Part shown: positions 1 through 11,012 of the stretch, piece by piece
Layout of the letters: every line of letters begins with the position of its first letter
Position numbering within the stretch: the stretch's first letter is position 1
Origin: Bradysia coprophila
Taxonomy: Eukaryota > Arthropoda > Insecta > Diptera > Sciaridae
Length of the DNA: 64,000 nt
Assembly: GCF_014529535.1 (NCBI RefSeq)
Contig: NW_023503423.1
Span: forward strand, 8,455,340 to 8,519,339
Direction: 5' to 3'
Notes under the pieces: model-generated
Seen by the model: only the letters and a program-made list of their open reading frames with translations
Databases searched by the model: none
What the model was told of the DNA's origin: nothing
Made by a program: the position numbers and the translations under genes

Positions 1-289
1 AGTCTTTTCCAGCGCTGTACCTACAAAGGATAATAGGAAGGGCCTAGTATGCGTCAAACGTTTCACAAAAATTGTCAAAGTTTCACAAATTTCACAAAGT
101 TTCTCAAATTTTGATAAAAATGTTTACAAATATTAGGCCCTGATAATAGGTGACAAGGACTCAAAGTATAAAGGATATTTTGAGCGAATTATCAACCTTT
201 GGATATATAATCGTGTTCGATTGATAAAATGTCGATTATTTCCTTTATTTCCTTAGAATCGATTATCGATATTTTCAAAAAATCAGTAT
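1..289. other. Non-coding start of window
   Basis: No gene is visible. Positions 60-130 are a low-complexity run built on a TTTCACAAA-like word. The same word style recurs inside the palindromic MITE near 20.3 kb, so this may be an old fragment of that family. Confidence 0.5.
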
Positions 290-797
290 CCATCAAGTGT
301 TTTATCCAGTTCAGTTCAGTTCAGTTCCGTCCAAATTCAGACGATATTTATCGATTATCGCTACAGTGGCGGACTTTCAATTTTGTGCACTATTTTGATT
401 CAGCTGTTCGACCAGCTGGTCCATGTAAACGAAGTAAGTTAATTTTATAATCAGGACTAGATAAAAATGGCAAAAGTGGTTTGTTTATTATCGTCAACAA
501 TACAACTAAAGAGAGTCTCATATGAGTCGAATGTATCACTAACATCGTGCAAACATTTGTTTCAATCCGAATTTGGTACATTAATTACATAATGCAAATC
601 TTTACATTATTTAGAAACTAAAATCATTTTAGACGTAGACTATAGTCTTATTAAAATAATTTAGATGCCGAGACTGTTGCATAGAAAAATCTACGAGTAG
701 GTGAATTCCGAAATTCAAAAACTTTCTATTTCAATGCCCAAATATGAAACAAATGCTCTCCAAAACTTTGGACCACCACGAGTTGTTTATCATCCAC

Positions 798-1455
798 GGT
801 TGGTTTGAAACGAGATTAAATACGGACCGCCGACCACCAATAATTTTTTTTCATATTTATAATGAGTGATGGACAAGAACATCACACAGGAAAAAATTTG
901 CCCGAACCCCTGAGCCGTTTCTGAGAACCAGTGGATGCGCTACCACGAGCAGTCAGACACAGCCTGATCACAAATTTTAATGGTGATCGGTAGAGGGAAA
1001 AATTCTAAGATATACTGTGTAAAAATTATTGCTTTCGGTCATTTGCTCTCGGAGCAATAACTGTTGAAAGTCAAAATTCCACCATTTTCGAAGAGTAATA
1101 TATCCCTGACAAAGTGACCGACCCAGCCAGTTAAGATTGATTCTAGACGCGGTTAGTAAGCTCTTTCGAATGACGAAAAAAAAAATTGAAAAAGTTCTTT
1201 TATGGTACATTTTTAGAGAAGTTACTTTTTCCGCTACCCTCGGTGAAATTTGGCCACTTCTGTACCTTTCTGGTAGCCTTGTTTCAAACTTATTTGCCCC
1301 CAATATTATAGCCTGAGGAATAAGCTTTTCAACGATACCAAACATGCCATACTTGATCCACAACAGGTACTGTTTATGATTCAGTTTTCAATCGAAGTCA
1401 GTCTACTCGAAAATCTGGAGCCCTCGAAAACGAAATTATTAAATTTAAAGATTTT
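798..1455. repeat. Left arm of near-perfect palindrome
   Basis: This arm reads almost base for base as the reverse complement of 1540-2195. Shared words include GATCGGTAGAGGGAAAAATT and CCCGAACCCCTGAGCCG. The spacer between the arms is only about 85 bp, so the DNA could fold into a long hairpin. The low divergence points to a recent event or ongoing conversion between arms. Confidence 0.85.
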
Positions 1456-1539
1456 TTTGAAAAGAAGTGGACTTTAATGACTCTCTGAGTCAGTACCATA
1501 CATATAATTAAGTAAAAAACTTTCAATTGTAATATTAAC

Positions 1540-2195
1540 TTGAAATTTAATAATTTCGTTTTCAAGGGCTTCAGATTTGCGAGTAGACTGACTTCGATTG
1601 AAAACTGAATCATCAACAGTACCTGTTGTGGATCAAGTATGGCATGTTTGGTATCGTTGAAAAGCTTATTCCTCAGGCTATAATATTAGGGGCAAATAAG
1701 TTTGAAACAAGGCTACCAGAAAGGTACAGAAGTGGCCAAATTTCACCGAGGGTAGCGGAAAAAGTAACTTCTCTAAAAATGTACCATAAAAGAACTTTTT
1801 CAAATTTTCTTTTTCGTCATTCGAAAGAGCTTACTAACCGCGTCTAGAATCAATCTTAACTGGCTGGGTCGGTCACTTTGTCAGGGATATATTACTCTTC
1901 GAAAATGGTGAAATTTTGACTTTCAACAGTTATTGCTCCGAGAGCAAATGACCGAAAGCAATAATTTTTACACAGTATATCTTAGAATTTTTCCCTCTAC
2001 CGATCACCATTAAAATTTGTGATCAGGCTGTGTCTGACTGCTCGTGGTAGCGCATCCACTGGTTCTCAGAAACGGCTCAGGGGTTCGGGCAAATTTTTTC
2101 CTGTGTGATGTTCTTGTCCATCACTCATTATAAATATGAAAAAAAATTATTGGTGGTCGGCGGTCCCTATTTAATCTCGTTTAAAACCAACCGAT
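1540..2195. repeat. Right arm of near-perfect palindrome
   Basis: Reverse-complement partner of 798-1455. It carries the same open-frame remnant on the plus strand (1626-1847), ended early by a stop. It shows only scattered differences from the left arm, mostly in homopolymer runs. Confidence 0.85.
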
Positions 2196-2339
2196 GCATC
2201 GGAATTCAAAGGAAAAGTATAAGAATCAATGAAAAGTTCGATGACATGAACGCCATGGACATAAAAAGGCTAGAAGATAGATTCAAATAAAATAGTGCTA
2301 TTCATATAACACTTTACGAAGTTCAATAAATTAGAAAAT

Positions 2340-2592
2340 GGGCTGTCCACTCAAAATATGTTTTCCGTGCGACATATGTTATCCATGCGAAACATGTTTT
2401 AAAAGGAAAACATGCTTTTCCATGCGAAACATACTTTCCATACGAAACATACTTTTCATTCGAAACATCTTTTCCATACGAAATATGTTTTCCATTTGAA
2501 ACATGCTTTCCATTCGAAACATGTTTTCCATTCGAAATCTCGTTCGAAACATGTTTTCCATACAAAATGTGCTTTACATACAAAACAATATC
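2340..2592. repeat. 18-bp minisatellite
   Basis: About ten tandem copies of a unit near CCATNCGAAACATGTTTT, slightly diverged. The unit is a multiple of three, so long meaningless open frames appear on both strands (repeating SKHVFH on plus, NGKHVS on minus). It lies inside the composite inverted-repeat element, close to its right end. Confidence 0.9.
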
Positions 2593-2905
2593 TTTTCATA
2601 GAAAATTGTTTTTTTTTTTAATTTAATTTTTCAAATTTTGCGCCGCATCGACGTTACTTACTACTATTTTATATCCATGGCATGAAATTTCAAGCGACGC
2701 ATACATTTGCAATAAAAAACGACGAATACACTCTCTTTAATTTTATTGTTAGCAATAATAAACAAACCACTGTTGACATTTTTATCTAACTCCTGAGTAT
2801 AAAATTAACTGAGTCTGTTTGTTTACATGGACCAGCTGGTCAAACAGCTGAATCAAAATAGTGCACAAAATTGAAAGTCGGCCACTGTAAAACACTTGAT
2901 ATATT

Positions 2906-3174
2906 ATATTGATTACTTGGAAAATTTATCATCGATTGATGATATTTTCCAGTGAACATGCCTAATGGAAGTCTCATAAACTCATTAAATTGTACGACAA
3001 TTGCGAAAATATTTAAAGTTTCGCGCCAGTCAATCTAGTACATAACCATTACACTGAAAAATAAAGAAGCTCAATATATACGAGCTATACATACCCCTCT
3101 CAAGACTCTGCAAACTGTCACTCGCTGTTGATATGGTGTTTCATTGTAAACAATAAATTTATCCGTGGTGAACG
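2906..3174. other. Upstream region of first zinc-finger gene
   Basis: No open frame of note. It presumably holds the promoter and 5' UTR of the gene starting at 3175. No TATA box or initiator could be assigned with confidence. Confidence 0.4.
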
Positions 3175-5071
3175 ATGGGCTCAACGCAACTTTGTCGCTT
3201 GTGTCTACAAGCTAGCGACGATGTGTTAAACATTTGGGAAACATTTTTGGACTCAACCATTGCCGCAATTCTGGCCAAACATTTCTGGTTCCAGGTGAGG
3301 CTGATGTTTTTATTGATTTCGTTGGAGAAACGTCAAAGTTTTAGGCGAACACATCCATTACAGATCCATTCCGTATGATAAAGCCTGGGGTCAAGTTGAA
3401 CTGATTCCCTTATTTTCGCAGGTCCATGAAGATGACGGATTGGCGGAGTCTATTTGCGAAATGTGTTGGATCCACACGAAAGAGTTTCATGAATTCTACA
3501 GACGAGTAGAACAATTCCAGAAATGCGTCTCCAAATCCACTGAGGAGAACCACAGTGCTCACGACGAAACTATTCACATCGTTCACATCAAGCAAGAACT
3601 GAATGTGGACAAGTGTGAGGAAGTGGAAATGGATGCTTTGCAAATTGATACGGACTGTGAAGATGTAGACACAAAGCCTGACTTGAATGGAATCGAATAT
3701 GAGGAAGTAGAAATGGACTCATTGCAAATAAGCAGCTCCGAGTATGAGGATGACGAAGGTAATTTTGGCTCTAAATCCGTGTTGTCAGTATGAAGACAGT
3801 CGTTTTCCTTTTAGTGGAAACCGAGCGAACCATGAACGATGACGATCAATGTTTGAGCAACGCAAATGACGATAACCGAATCGTGAAGGCTAATGTTAAA
3901 AGAGCTTATCCACCCAAAAATCCGGAGCTCGAAGCACAGATCCACGAACTGTTTGTAATGAAATGCGACATCTGCCGTCACACCGTCGAATTCAAAGCGT
4001 TATCGGATGCCAGGCAACATTATCGCAAAGTTCACAAGACTCGCAGCTATTTGATCTGCTGTGACAAGAAGTTCTACAAACGTTTTGCCATTCTGGATCA
4101 TATTCGCTGGCATACCGATTCAGATCCTTACAAATGTACCGAATGTGGCAAGCGATTTTGGAGTAACAACGGATTGAAAACGCACATGCAACACCACGTA
4201 CCGAACGAATCACGTACAATCAATTGCAGTTTATGTTTGAAAAAGTTTGTCAAGGAGCATCAGTTGAAAAAACACATGAACGAAAAACACGCTTCGACTG
4301 AGGGGATCCGGTATGGCTGTGGAAAGTGCGTCAAAACGTAAGTGTCTGTCTGAAGAAAGCGAAGACTCGGTACATTTGGTCGCTAATGAAATCCATTTCA
4401 GTTTTCCGTCGAAAATGCAGCTATATCAACACAATCGAGCTGTGCATGAGATGGTTGATAACGTGTGCGACGTATGCGCCCGTAGATTCAAATCCAAAAG
4501 CAATCTACAACAACACATCGACCACGAACATTTGAATGTACCGCAACCGAAATTCCAGTGCGACATTTGCGGAATTTGGTAAAAAAGTGGAATCTTGTCC
4601 TGAGCTCAGCCTTCAAATCTGTTTATTCTTCCGTTAGGTTGAAATGTCTGAAAGCTCATCGCAGGCTGCACAAAGAAAGAGTGCCGGTAAATTGTCCGAT
4701 TTGCAACAAACTCGTACAGGATAAGCGGAGTCTGAACGAACACATACGGTATTCTCATGCTGAAAGGCGACATCAGTGTCAATTATGCGACAAAGCGTTC
4801 AAATGTGCCATAAATTTGAAGGTGAGTGTTCCATGCTGTGAATCTTCTGATCCTCTTCGCCTTTTTTCTTAAACAGGAACATTTAGCGATTCACACCGGC
4901 GAGGATCTGTACGATTGTCCGTACTGTGAAAAGAAATTCAAATCAAATGCAAACATGTACAGCCACCGGAAGAAGGCACACCTGGCAGAATGGACGCGAG
5001 ACTTTTCGCAACGCACCACACAACCAGTCAAACCGAGTGCTAGAACCGAGGAAGATGAATCGAAAATTTAA
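3175..5071 (+). CDS. ZAD-domain C2H2 zinc-finger protein, copy 1
   Basis: Six exons join in frame to 511 aa: 3175-3294, 3422-3758, 3815-4337, 4402-4578, 4638-4821, 4877-5071, with introns of 55-127 bp. The N-terminus is a zinc-finger-associated domain split by intron 1. Its four zinc ligands are the CRLC of exon 1 and the CEMC of exon 2. An acidic linker rich in Glu and Asp follows. About ten C2H2-type fingers then fill residues 210-500, some atypical, for example the adjacent Cys pair of LICCDKKF. The last two fingers are joined by the classic HTGE-type linker. ZAD proteins are a large insect family of nuclear DNA-binding proteins that dimerise through ZAD. Targets cannot be told from sequence. 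It lies head-to-tail with a paralogue at 5570. A possible poly(A) signal (AATAAA) lies near 5185. Confidence 0.9.
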
Positions 5072-5569
5072 CCAATGAACTCTGCGATAGGCTTATGATG
5101 ATGATTTAACGGGAATTAAAATGTGACGTTCGTCTATACCTGTCTTTGCAATTAGTTCCGAAAGGCTAAGACAACCAATTGACTAATAAATTTACTGTTG
5201 ATGTCCTAACGGTAGTAACTATAAAGACGATGTGATGAGACTGACAAGTTATCAACGAGAAGTGTGTCGGCAGTAGCTGACCCATCGAAAATTTTCTTGA
5301 ATCTCCATGGATAGTATACTGCGTCCCGGGCTGAAACCCTCACACTGAGAAATGTGTTTTGACGTTCATGTCAACTAAGTAATGACTAACTACGGCGCCG
5401 ACGGTGCCGATGCAGTGAGTAAACTTTTAAATTTCCTCGTGGAATCGCCAAGCAATCTACTACTACACCTACTACACCAACACACTGAAACGTCATTATG
5501 ACTGATTACAATCTGCGAACTGTCAAGCAGTTTGTGTCTCGATGTAAACAAACAATTGGTTTGTAAACG
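5072..5569. other. Intergenic spacer between ZAD genes
   Basis: Holds the 3' UTR of copy 1 and the presumed promoter of copy 2. The stretch just before the copy 2 start resembles the one before copy 1, as expected from tandem duplication. No other feature seen. Confidence 0.5.
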
Positions 5570-7595
5570 ATGAATTCTAAACAACTTTGTCGTTTATGTC
5601 TACAAACTACTTACGATGCGGTAAATATTTGGGAAACATTTCTGGACTCAACCATAGCCACGGTGCTGGTCAAACATTTCTGGTTCCAGGTGGGAACGGA
5701 TCTTTTTGTTGATTCAATTCAGAAAAGCGATAAAACTTTACGAGTTTCTGTAGGTCCATAAAAACGATGGATTGACCGAGTCCATATGTGAAATGTGTTG
5801 GACGCAAACAAAAACGTTTCACGAATTCTACAGACAAATAGAGCAATTCCACAAATCCTTTTGGGATTCGGTTGCGAAAGAGAAGACTGCTCAAGATGCG
5901 ACCATTCGCATCGACCATAAACATGTTGATTTCGGGCCTGACTTGAGTAACGTTAAGTGCGAGGAAATGGAAATTGAAGTTAAAACGGAATCACACACAA
6001 ACAGCTCAGATCACCATGACGACGAGACTTCCGATAAAAGTAATTTTTCTCTGCTGAAGATATTTGTGTTGACATGAGTAGGAACAGGTTGTTCTACTTT
6101 CAGGTGAAACGGAGCGAACCGTAGACGATGAGGATCAATCCAACAATCACCGACAGAAAAATGACGAATACGAATCTTCACGATCCAGCGTTAAAAAGAG
6201 TGGTCGTCTCAGTTTGTCCGAAAAACTGGAATTGGAGAGTCACATCACCGAACTGTTTAACATGAACTGTGAAATTTGCAGTGACGTTCAATTTAGAACG
6301 CTGCTAGAAGCCAGGAAACACTACCGCAAAGTGCACGAAACGGAGGGCTTTCTAATGTGTTGCAACAAGAAATTCCATCAGCGTGTTGATGTCGTGCAAC
6401 ACATTCGACATCATATCAATCTGACCGAACACGGTCCCTCCGAACAAATGGAACAAGAAGCGCAGATTCGCGAATTGTTTGCAATGAAATGCGATGTTTG
6501 CAGTGACATCGTGAACTTCGAAACGCTACTGGAGGTCCGGCAACATTATCGCAAAGTTCACAAGTCACGTGGCTACCTGATTTGCTGCGATAAGAAGTTC
6601 TATCGTCGTATTAAGATGATGAATCATGTCCGTTGGCATACCAATTCGGACACTTACAGTTGCAACGAATGCGGCAAGCGGTTCTCGAGCAAATATGCGT
6701 TGAAACTACACAAGGAATATCATATACCGTACGTTTCACGTCCCTTCAAATGTAGTTTATGTCCGAGTGGTTTTGTAAAGGAAGTGGCGTTAAAAGTTCA
6801 CATACAGTACAAGCATACCTCGACTGAGGAAGGAAATTTCGCCTGTGATAAATGCAGCAAACGGTGAGATCTGGATCAAAACGAACGCTCTTGTCGTTTT
6901 ACATTATTGCAGCCACTTTTTCGATTGCGATTTTAGTTTTCGTACGACTTGGTCACTGACGAGTCACATTCGGCACGTCCATGAATCCAATACCGAATAC
7001 GTGTGTGAGGTATGCGCCCGTATTTTTAAATCGAAAACAGCACTCAAACAGCACTTTACCAGAGAACATTCATCAAAACCACCACCATCACCTCCACCCA
7101 AAGTTCAATGTAGTGTTTGTGGTGCTTGGTAAAGTATTTCACATTGAAGCTGGAAAATTCCAAATTTTATCATTCCACAAAATCGGAACCCATTTCCAGG
7201 TTGAAACGTAAACAGCTACTTAGCAGGCATTTGAAGCAACACAAAGATGCAAAGCCTGTGAATTGTCCAGTTTGTAACAAATTGGTTCACGACAAACGCT
7301 TATTGGACGGTCACATACGATCTGTTCATGCAGAGAAACGCCATCAGTGTATAATGTGCGGCAAGGCATTCAAATGTGCGAAAAATTTAAGGGTAGGGAA
7401 GTCAGGGATTCATTTCTGAACTTGCCTCTTCATTGGGATTTTCCATTATAGGAACATTTAGCGATTCACACCGGCGAGGATCTGTACGATTGTCCGTACT
7501 GTGAAAAGAAATTCAAATCAAACGCGAACATGTACAGCCATCGGAAGAAGGCACACCTGGCCGAATGGACTAAGGACAATAAAACAGCCAAATAA
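5570..7595 (+). CDS. ZAD-domain C2H2 zinc-finger protein, copy 2
   Basis: Six exons in the same positions and phases as copy 1: 5570-5689, 5754-6039, 6104-6863, 6937-7128, 7200-7392, 7452-7595. They give 564 aa. The ZAD domain again spans exons 1-2 (CRLC and CEMC ligand pairs). Exon 3 is longer than in copy 1 because a two-finger module is present twice, introduced by ELFNMNC and again by ELFAMKC. The protein then runs through the same finger series, with a proline-rich insert (KPPPSPPP) before one finger. The C-terminal tail is shorter than in copy 1 (ends DNKTAK). AATAAA overlaps the stop codon, and a copia terminal repeat begins six bases after the stop. Exon 6 is nearly identical in DNA to exon 6 of copy 1, although the rest has diverged. 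Likely nuclear DNA-binding regulator; targets unknown. Confidence 0.9.
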
Positions 7596-7600
7596 ATTCA

Positions 7601-7751
7601 AAGAATTATTCTGCAGCGAAATACGAGTAATTGAAAAACACGTCCGTTTTACTAGAAAACCTTTAATGTAAGTGAGTTGCTGAGATGGTTATACAAAACA
7701 AATTCTTTTATAAAGCCGACTTAGATGAACAATCAAATTGTAACTCCAACA
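7601..7751. repeat. Copia terminal repeat, 3' copy (minus-strand element)
   Basis: 151-bp direct repeat, from AAGAATTATTCTGCAGCG to CTCCAACA, matching 10526-10676 without a difference that I could see. Read on the minus strand it opens TGTTGGAGTT, typical of copia LTRs. It starts six bases past the stop codon of the zinc-finger gene. Confidence 0.9.
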
Positions 7752-8082
7752 CCACTCCTCAATTTGATAATCCGATAAGTTCCCTCAACTTGATGAATGG
7801 TTTTGGTGATAACGGTTTTGTCATTATATCAGCAAGTTGATCCTCTGAACGCAAGTATTCGATCTTCGTGTCACCATCCATAATTGTTTGACGAATGAAA
7901 TGATATTTTGTGTCCACATGCTTCATCCTCTTATTATCTTTTGGCGTTTCGGCTATACGTACACAAGATTGATTGTCTTCAAACAATGTGACGGGCTCAT
8001 TACAAGTTATCCGAAGTTCTTTCAACAGATTTCGAATCCAAATTGCCTCACACGCACATTCACTCAACGCAATATATTCTGC

Positions 8083-8463
8083 TTCTGTCGAAGACAAACT
8101 GACCGTGGATTGTTTACGAGAAGACCAAGAGACCGTATTCCCATAAACTTTGAACACGTAACCGGAGACTGATTTTCTGTCGATTGTATCATTGGCCCAA
8201 TCTGCATCAGCATAGCCAGCTAGCGGATCGGTACCTTCATTACGTTTGTAGATCAACTTTAAGTCGAGCGTTCCCTTAATGTATCGCAAGATTTGTTTGG
8301 CATACATAAAATGCTCCTGGCCATAATTGCTCTGATATCGACTGAAGTAATTGGCAGCCAAATCTGGTCGAGTGGTCAACCAATTTTCGCATGTCTTGCA
8401 TGTTCAAATGTCCCATCCTGTTATGCCACAGATCGTTGTTATCTTCAGCACACATGCCAGCAA
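8083..8463. repeat. 381-bp direct duplication, left copy
   Basis: Copia-derived segment running from TTCTGTCGAAGACAAACTG to CACACATGCCAGCAA. It abuts the left edge of the LINE fragment and recurs with exactly the same length at 8795-9175. Confidence 0.92.
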
Positions 8464-8794
8464 GATTTGTTCGAAACGTCCAAAGTGCTTACAATTTTAG
8501 AGAGTCTACGATGCAACTATTGATCGAGCCAAGGTATTCTAATATGTACTTAACTAATCAGACTTTAGTTCGTCTAATTAGGCTCATTAATGAACATAAA
8601 ACGGAAGTGACGAAGTGTAATAATAGACTGTCTTTTAAAAGTGTGATTATTGATAAATTAGGTATTAATCTGCTGTGATTGTTTGTACAGATTTGTTGTA
8701 TGATAGTATTAGTTAAACTATGTTTGTATTTATGTAAATGTATCAGATTATTCAGCCAGTCTTTGGCGGTGGAAATAAATTCAATTCAAAAAAA
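8464..8794 (+). mobile_element. 5'-truncated LINE 3' end nested in the copia element
   Basis: A 331-bp block interrupts the copia element. It contains AATAAA and then a short A-run at its right end (TTCAATTCAAAAAAA), the mark of a retroposed 3' end. One frame is open across its first part and ends before the tail, consistent with the very end of a LINE ORF2, but no reverse-transcriptase motif remains, so family is unknown. It is flanked by 381-bp direct copies of copia sequence. Confidence 0.7.
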
Positions 8795-9175
8795 TTCTGT
8801 CGAAGACAAACTGACCGTGGATTGTTTACGAGAAGACCAAGAGACCGTATTCCCATAAACTTTGAACACGTAACCGGAGACTGATTTTCTGTCGATTGTA
8901 TCATTGGCCCAATCTGCATCAGCATAGCCAGCTAGCGGATCGGTACCTTCATTACGTTTGTAGATCAACTTTAAGTCGAGCGTTCCCTTAATGTATCGCA
9001 AGATTTGTTTGGCATACATAAAATGCTCCTGGCCATAATTGCTCTGATATCGACTGAAGTAATTGGCAGCCAAATCTGGTCGAGTGGTCAACCAATTTTC
9101 GCATGTCTTGCATGTTCAAATGTCCCATCCTGTTATGCCACAGATCGTTGTTATCTTCAGCACACATGCCAGCAA
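8795..9175. repeat. 381-bp direct duplication, right copy
   Basis: Second copy of 8083-8463, directly after the A-run of the LINE fragment. No difference from the left copy was noticed by eye, so the duplication is recent. Confidence 0.92.
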
Positions 9176-10525
9176 ATTGTGTCTCTTCCACCACAAGGTC
9201 CACCTTATACGTATTGCCACATCGTTTTGCAACATACAGAACCTTATTTTTCCACAAAATCTGAGCAGTTCCGTTTTTGAAACGAATTTCCATGCCGGCT
9301 TTTTCCATTTTTCCAATCGACATCAGATTACAGCTTAAATCTTGCACGTATAAAACATTCTCTAAGACACATTTTCTTTCTTCGTTTCCATTTACAAGAA
9401 AGCCATGAACATCTCCACTTTCGGTTGATGATAAAATTGCTCCTTGCTTAGCACTTCGAATCTTTTCTTCCATTATTTTCTTTAGACATACAAGTATAGT
9501 GTGATCATTTACCATATGGCTTGTTGCACCAGAATCCAAAAACATTGTAACAATCCGACGACGAGTAACTCTAGCAGCAGCAACTACTAAAGCTTGATCA
9601 TTGATGTCACATTCACCGGATTCGCCTTGAATATTAACAGATTCTCCAAAAACAGAAAACGCAACAGGAACTTCATTATCGCTGTCCTCATCTGGTAGTT
9701 TTCTCGTCGCAACGTTGGCTTTCTTTTCGTATCTGGAATCATCTTGTTTTGTAGTTCCTTTTTCGATCTTGGCTTTACATTGAGACCACTTGTGCCCCGT
9801 TTTCTGGCAACGATAACATTTGAATTTGAAATTTGATTCATTTGCACTCAACGCAACTGGATTATTTAATTTACTGCGACCATTCGCGCCTTCAGATTGT
9901 TTCCTTTTCGTATATTCATCCAGCAATCGATTCTTTACGAAAGTGATACTCAATTTCTCCGGGTCCAACGTTTCTAATGCAATAACCAAATTTTCATACG
10001 ACGACGGCATAGACAACAACAGATGACATACGATATCCAAGTCTTCTAGATTAGCACCGATCGATTTGAGCTCTCGGACAGTTTTATCGAATACCAAAAA
10101 ATGATCAGCCATATCATCATTCTCTTCGTACTTCATGGTAATGAGTTTCTTTCTCAAATATATCTGACTAGCCACACTTTTTCTTTCGAACACTGCCTTC
10201 AGTGAATCAAACATGTCCTTTGCTCTTCGCTTGTCTTGAATATATTCCAAATGACTATCCGCTACACATTGCACTAAAATCGACTTACATTTCTTTTCTT
10301 CCATGATACACTTGATTTCATCTTCATCGTCAATCGTTGATGCGATGATATCATCCCAAGTTTCTTTAATGTATCGTTCCAAATTCTTTTCTTCTAGCAA
10401 AACGCCGATACGAAATTTCCAACTGTTCCAGTTGGTTCCATCAAACTGAACAAACTTCCGATATATGTTGTTAGTTTCCTCTGCCATTTTCCCTTACTCT
10501 TGCCGTTAACTGGGCCCACAACCTG

Positions 10526-10676
10526 AAGAATTATTCTGCAGCGAAATACGAGTAATTGAAAAACACGTCCGTTTTACTAGAAAACCTTTAATGTAAGTGA
10601 GTTGCTGAGATGGTTATACAAAACAAATTCTTTTATAAAGCCGACTTAGATGAACAATCAAATTGTAACTCCAACA
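10526..10676. repeat. Copia terminal repeat, 5' copy (minus-strand element)
   Basis: Direct copy of 7601-7751. The bases just inside it read, on the minus strand, CAGGTTGTGGGCCCAG, a plausible tRNA primer-binding site of TGGGCCC type. I did not find a convincing target-site duplication outside the two repeats. Confidence 0.85.
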
Positions 10677-11012
10677 GTTGGAAATTAATGCAGCGAAAGA
10701 CGATGACAACGATTTGGCGTTAGGGTAAGTAGTAGCTCCCAATGTCACATATTATTTGAAGTGTCCCGAAGAACCTTTGTTTACTTCAGCTACACATTTT
10801 GCTAGATTTTCTTTTAATAAACTTAAAAGAGCGGTTTGTCATAAGTGCAGGATTTTATTACGATTTTACATCTTGGTTAAATCATTTTAGAAATGGTCAG
10901 TCTAAATAAACGACACATTCCATGAAACCTAACTTTCATTCAGTTTAGAGAGGACGGATTTCCCAAAATAGCCATATTTACTGTGCACACTATTCGATAA
11001 CATTACTCAAAA
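10677..11012. other. Spacer between copia element and lipase A
   Basis: No gene recognised. The part near 10780-10860 resembles the stretch near 13680-13740, downstream of lipase B. The tandem duplication that made the two lipase genes therefore included 3' flanking DNA. Confidence 0.5.

Larger units (their letters stand above)
290..2905. mobile_element. Composite inverted-repeat (foldback-like) element
   Basis: The two ends match each other in reverse orientation. About 361-525 pairs with about 2735-2890, sharing words such as ACCAGCTGGTCCATGTAAAC and GGTTTGTTTATTAT. Inside lies a second, much closer inverted repeat of about 650 bp per arm. No transposase was recognised. A 128-codon open frame on the minus strand inside the left arm (977-1363) is repeated in part in the right arm, but it opens with TTG and matches nothing I know. 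The structure fits a non-autonomous foldback element or an inverted duplication inside an older element. Exact ends and target duplication are not clear. Confidence 0.55.
7601..10676 (-). mobile_element. Ty1/copia LTR retrotransposon, broken
   Basis: Fossil copia-family element on the minus strand, with 151-bp direct terminal repeats at both ends. Parts seen: a gag-like region beginning near 10487, a CCHC zinc knuckle (CYRCQKTGHKWSQC), an aspartic protease motif (DSGATSH) and a GAG-pre-integrase motif (LWHNRMGHL), all between about 9180 and 10490. An RNase H end with YADADWA and the copia-type SSTEAEYIAL lies in 7759-8379. Most of integrase and reverse transcriptase is not seen, so the copy is broken, with roughly two or three disruptions including a nested LINE fragment. 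The two terminal repeats look identical, which argues for a young insertion. It sits just behind the upstream zinc-finger gene. Confidence 0.9.

Noticed and set aside
977-1363. 128-codon frame in the left palindrome arm as a gene
   Set aside because: It opens with TTG, is cut short in the mirrored copy and matches no family I know; treated as chance or remnant coding within the element.
2323-2621. Repetitive open frames on both strands
   Set aside because: They are produced by the 18-bp minisatellite and have no coding features.
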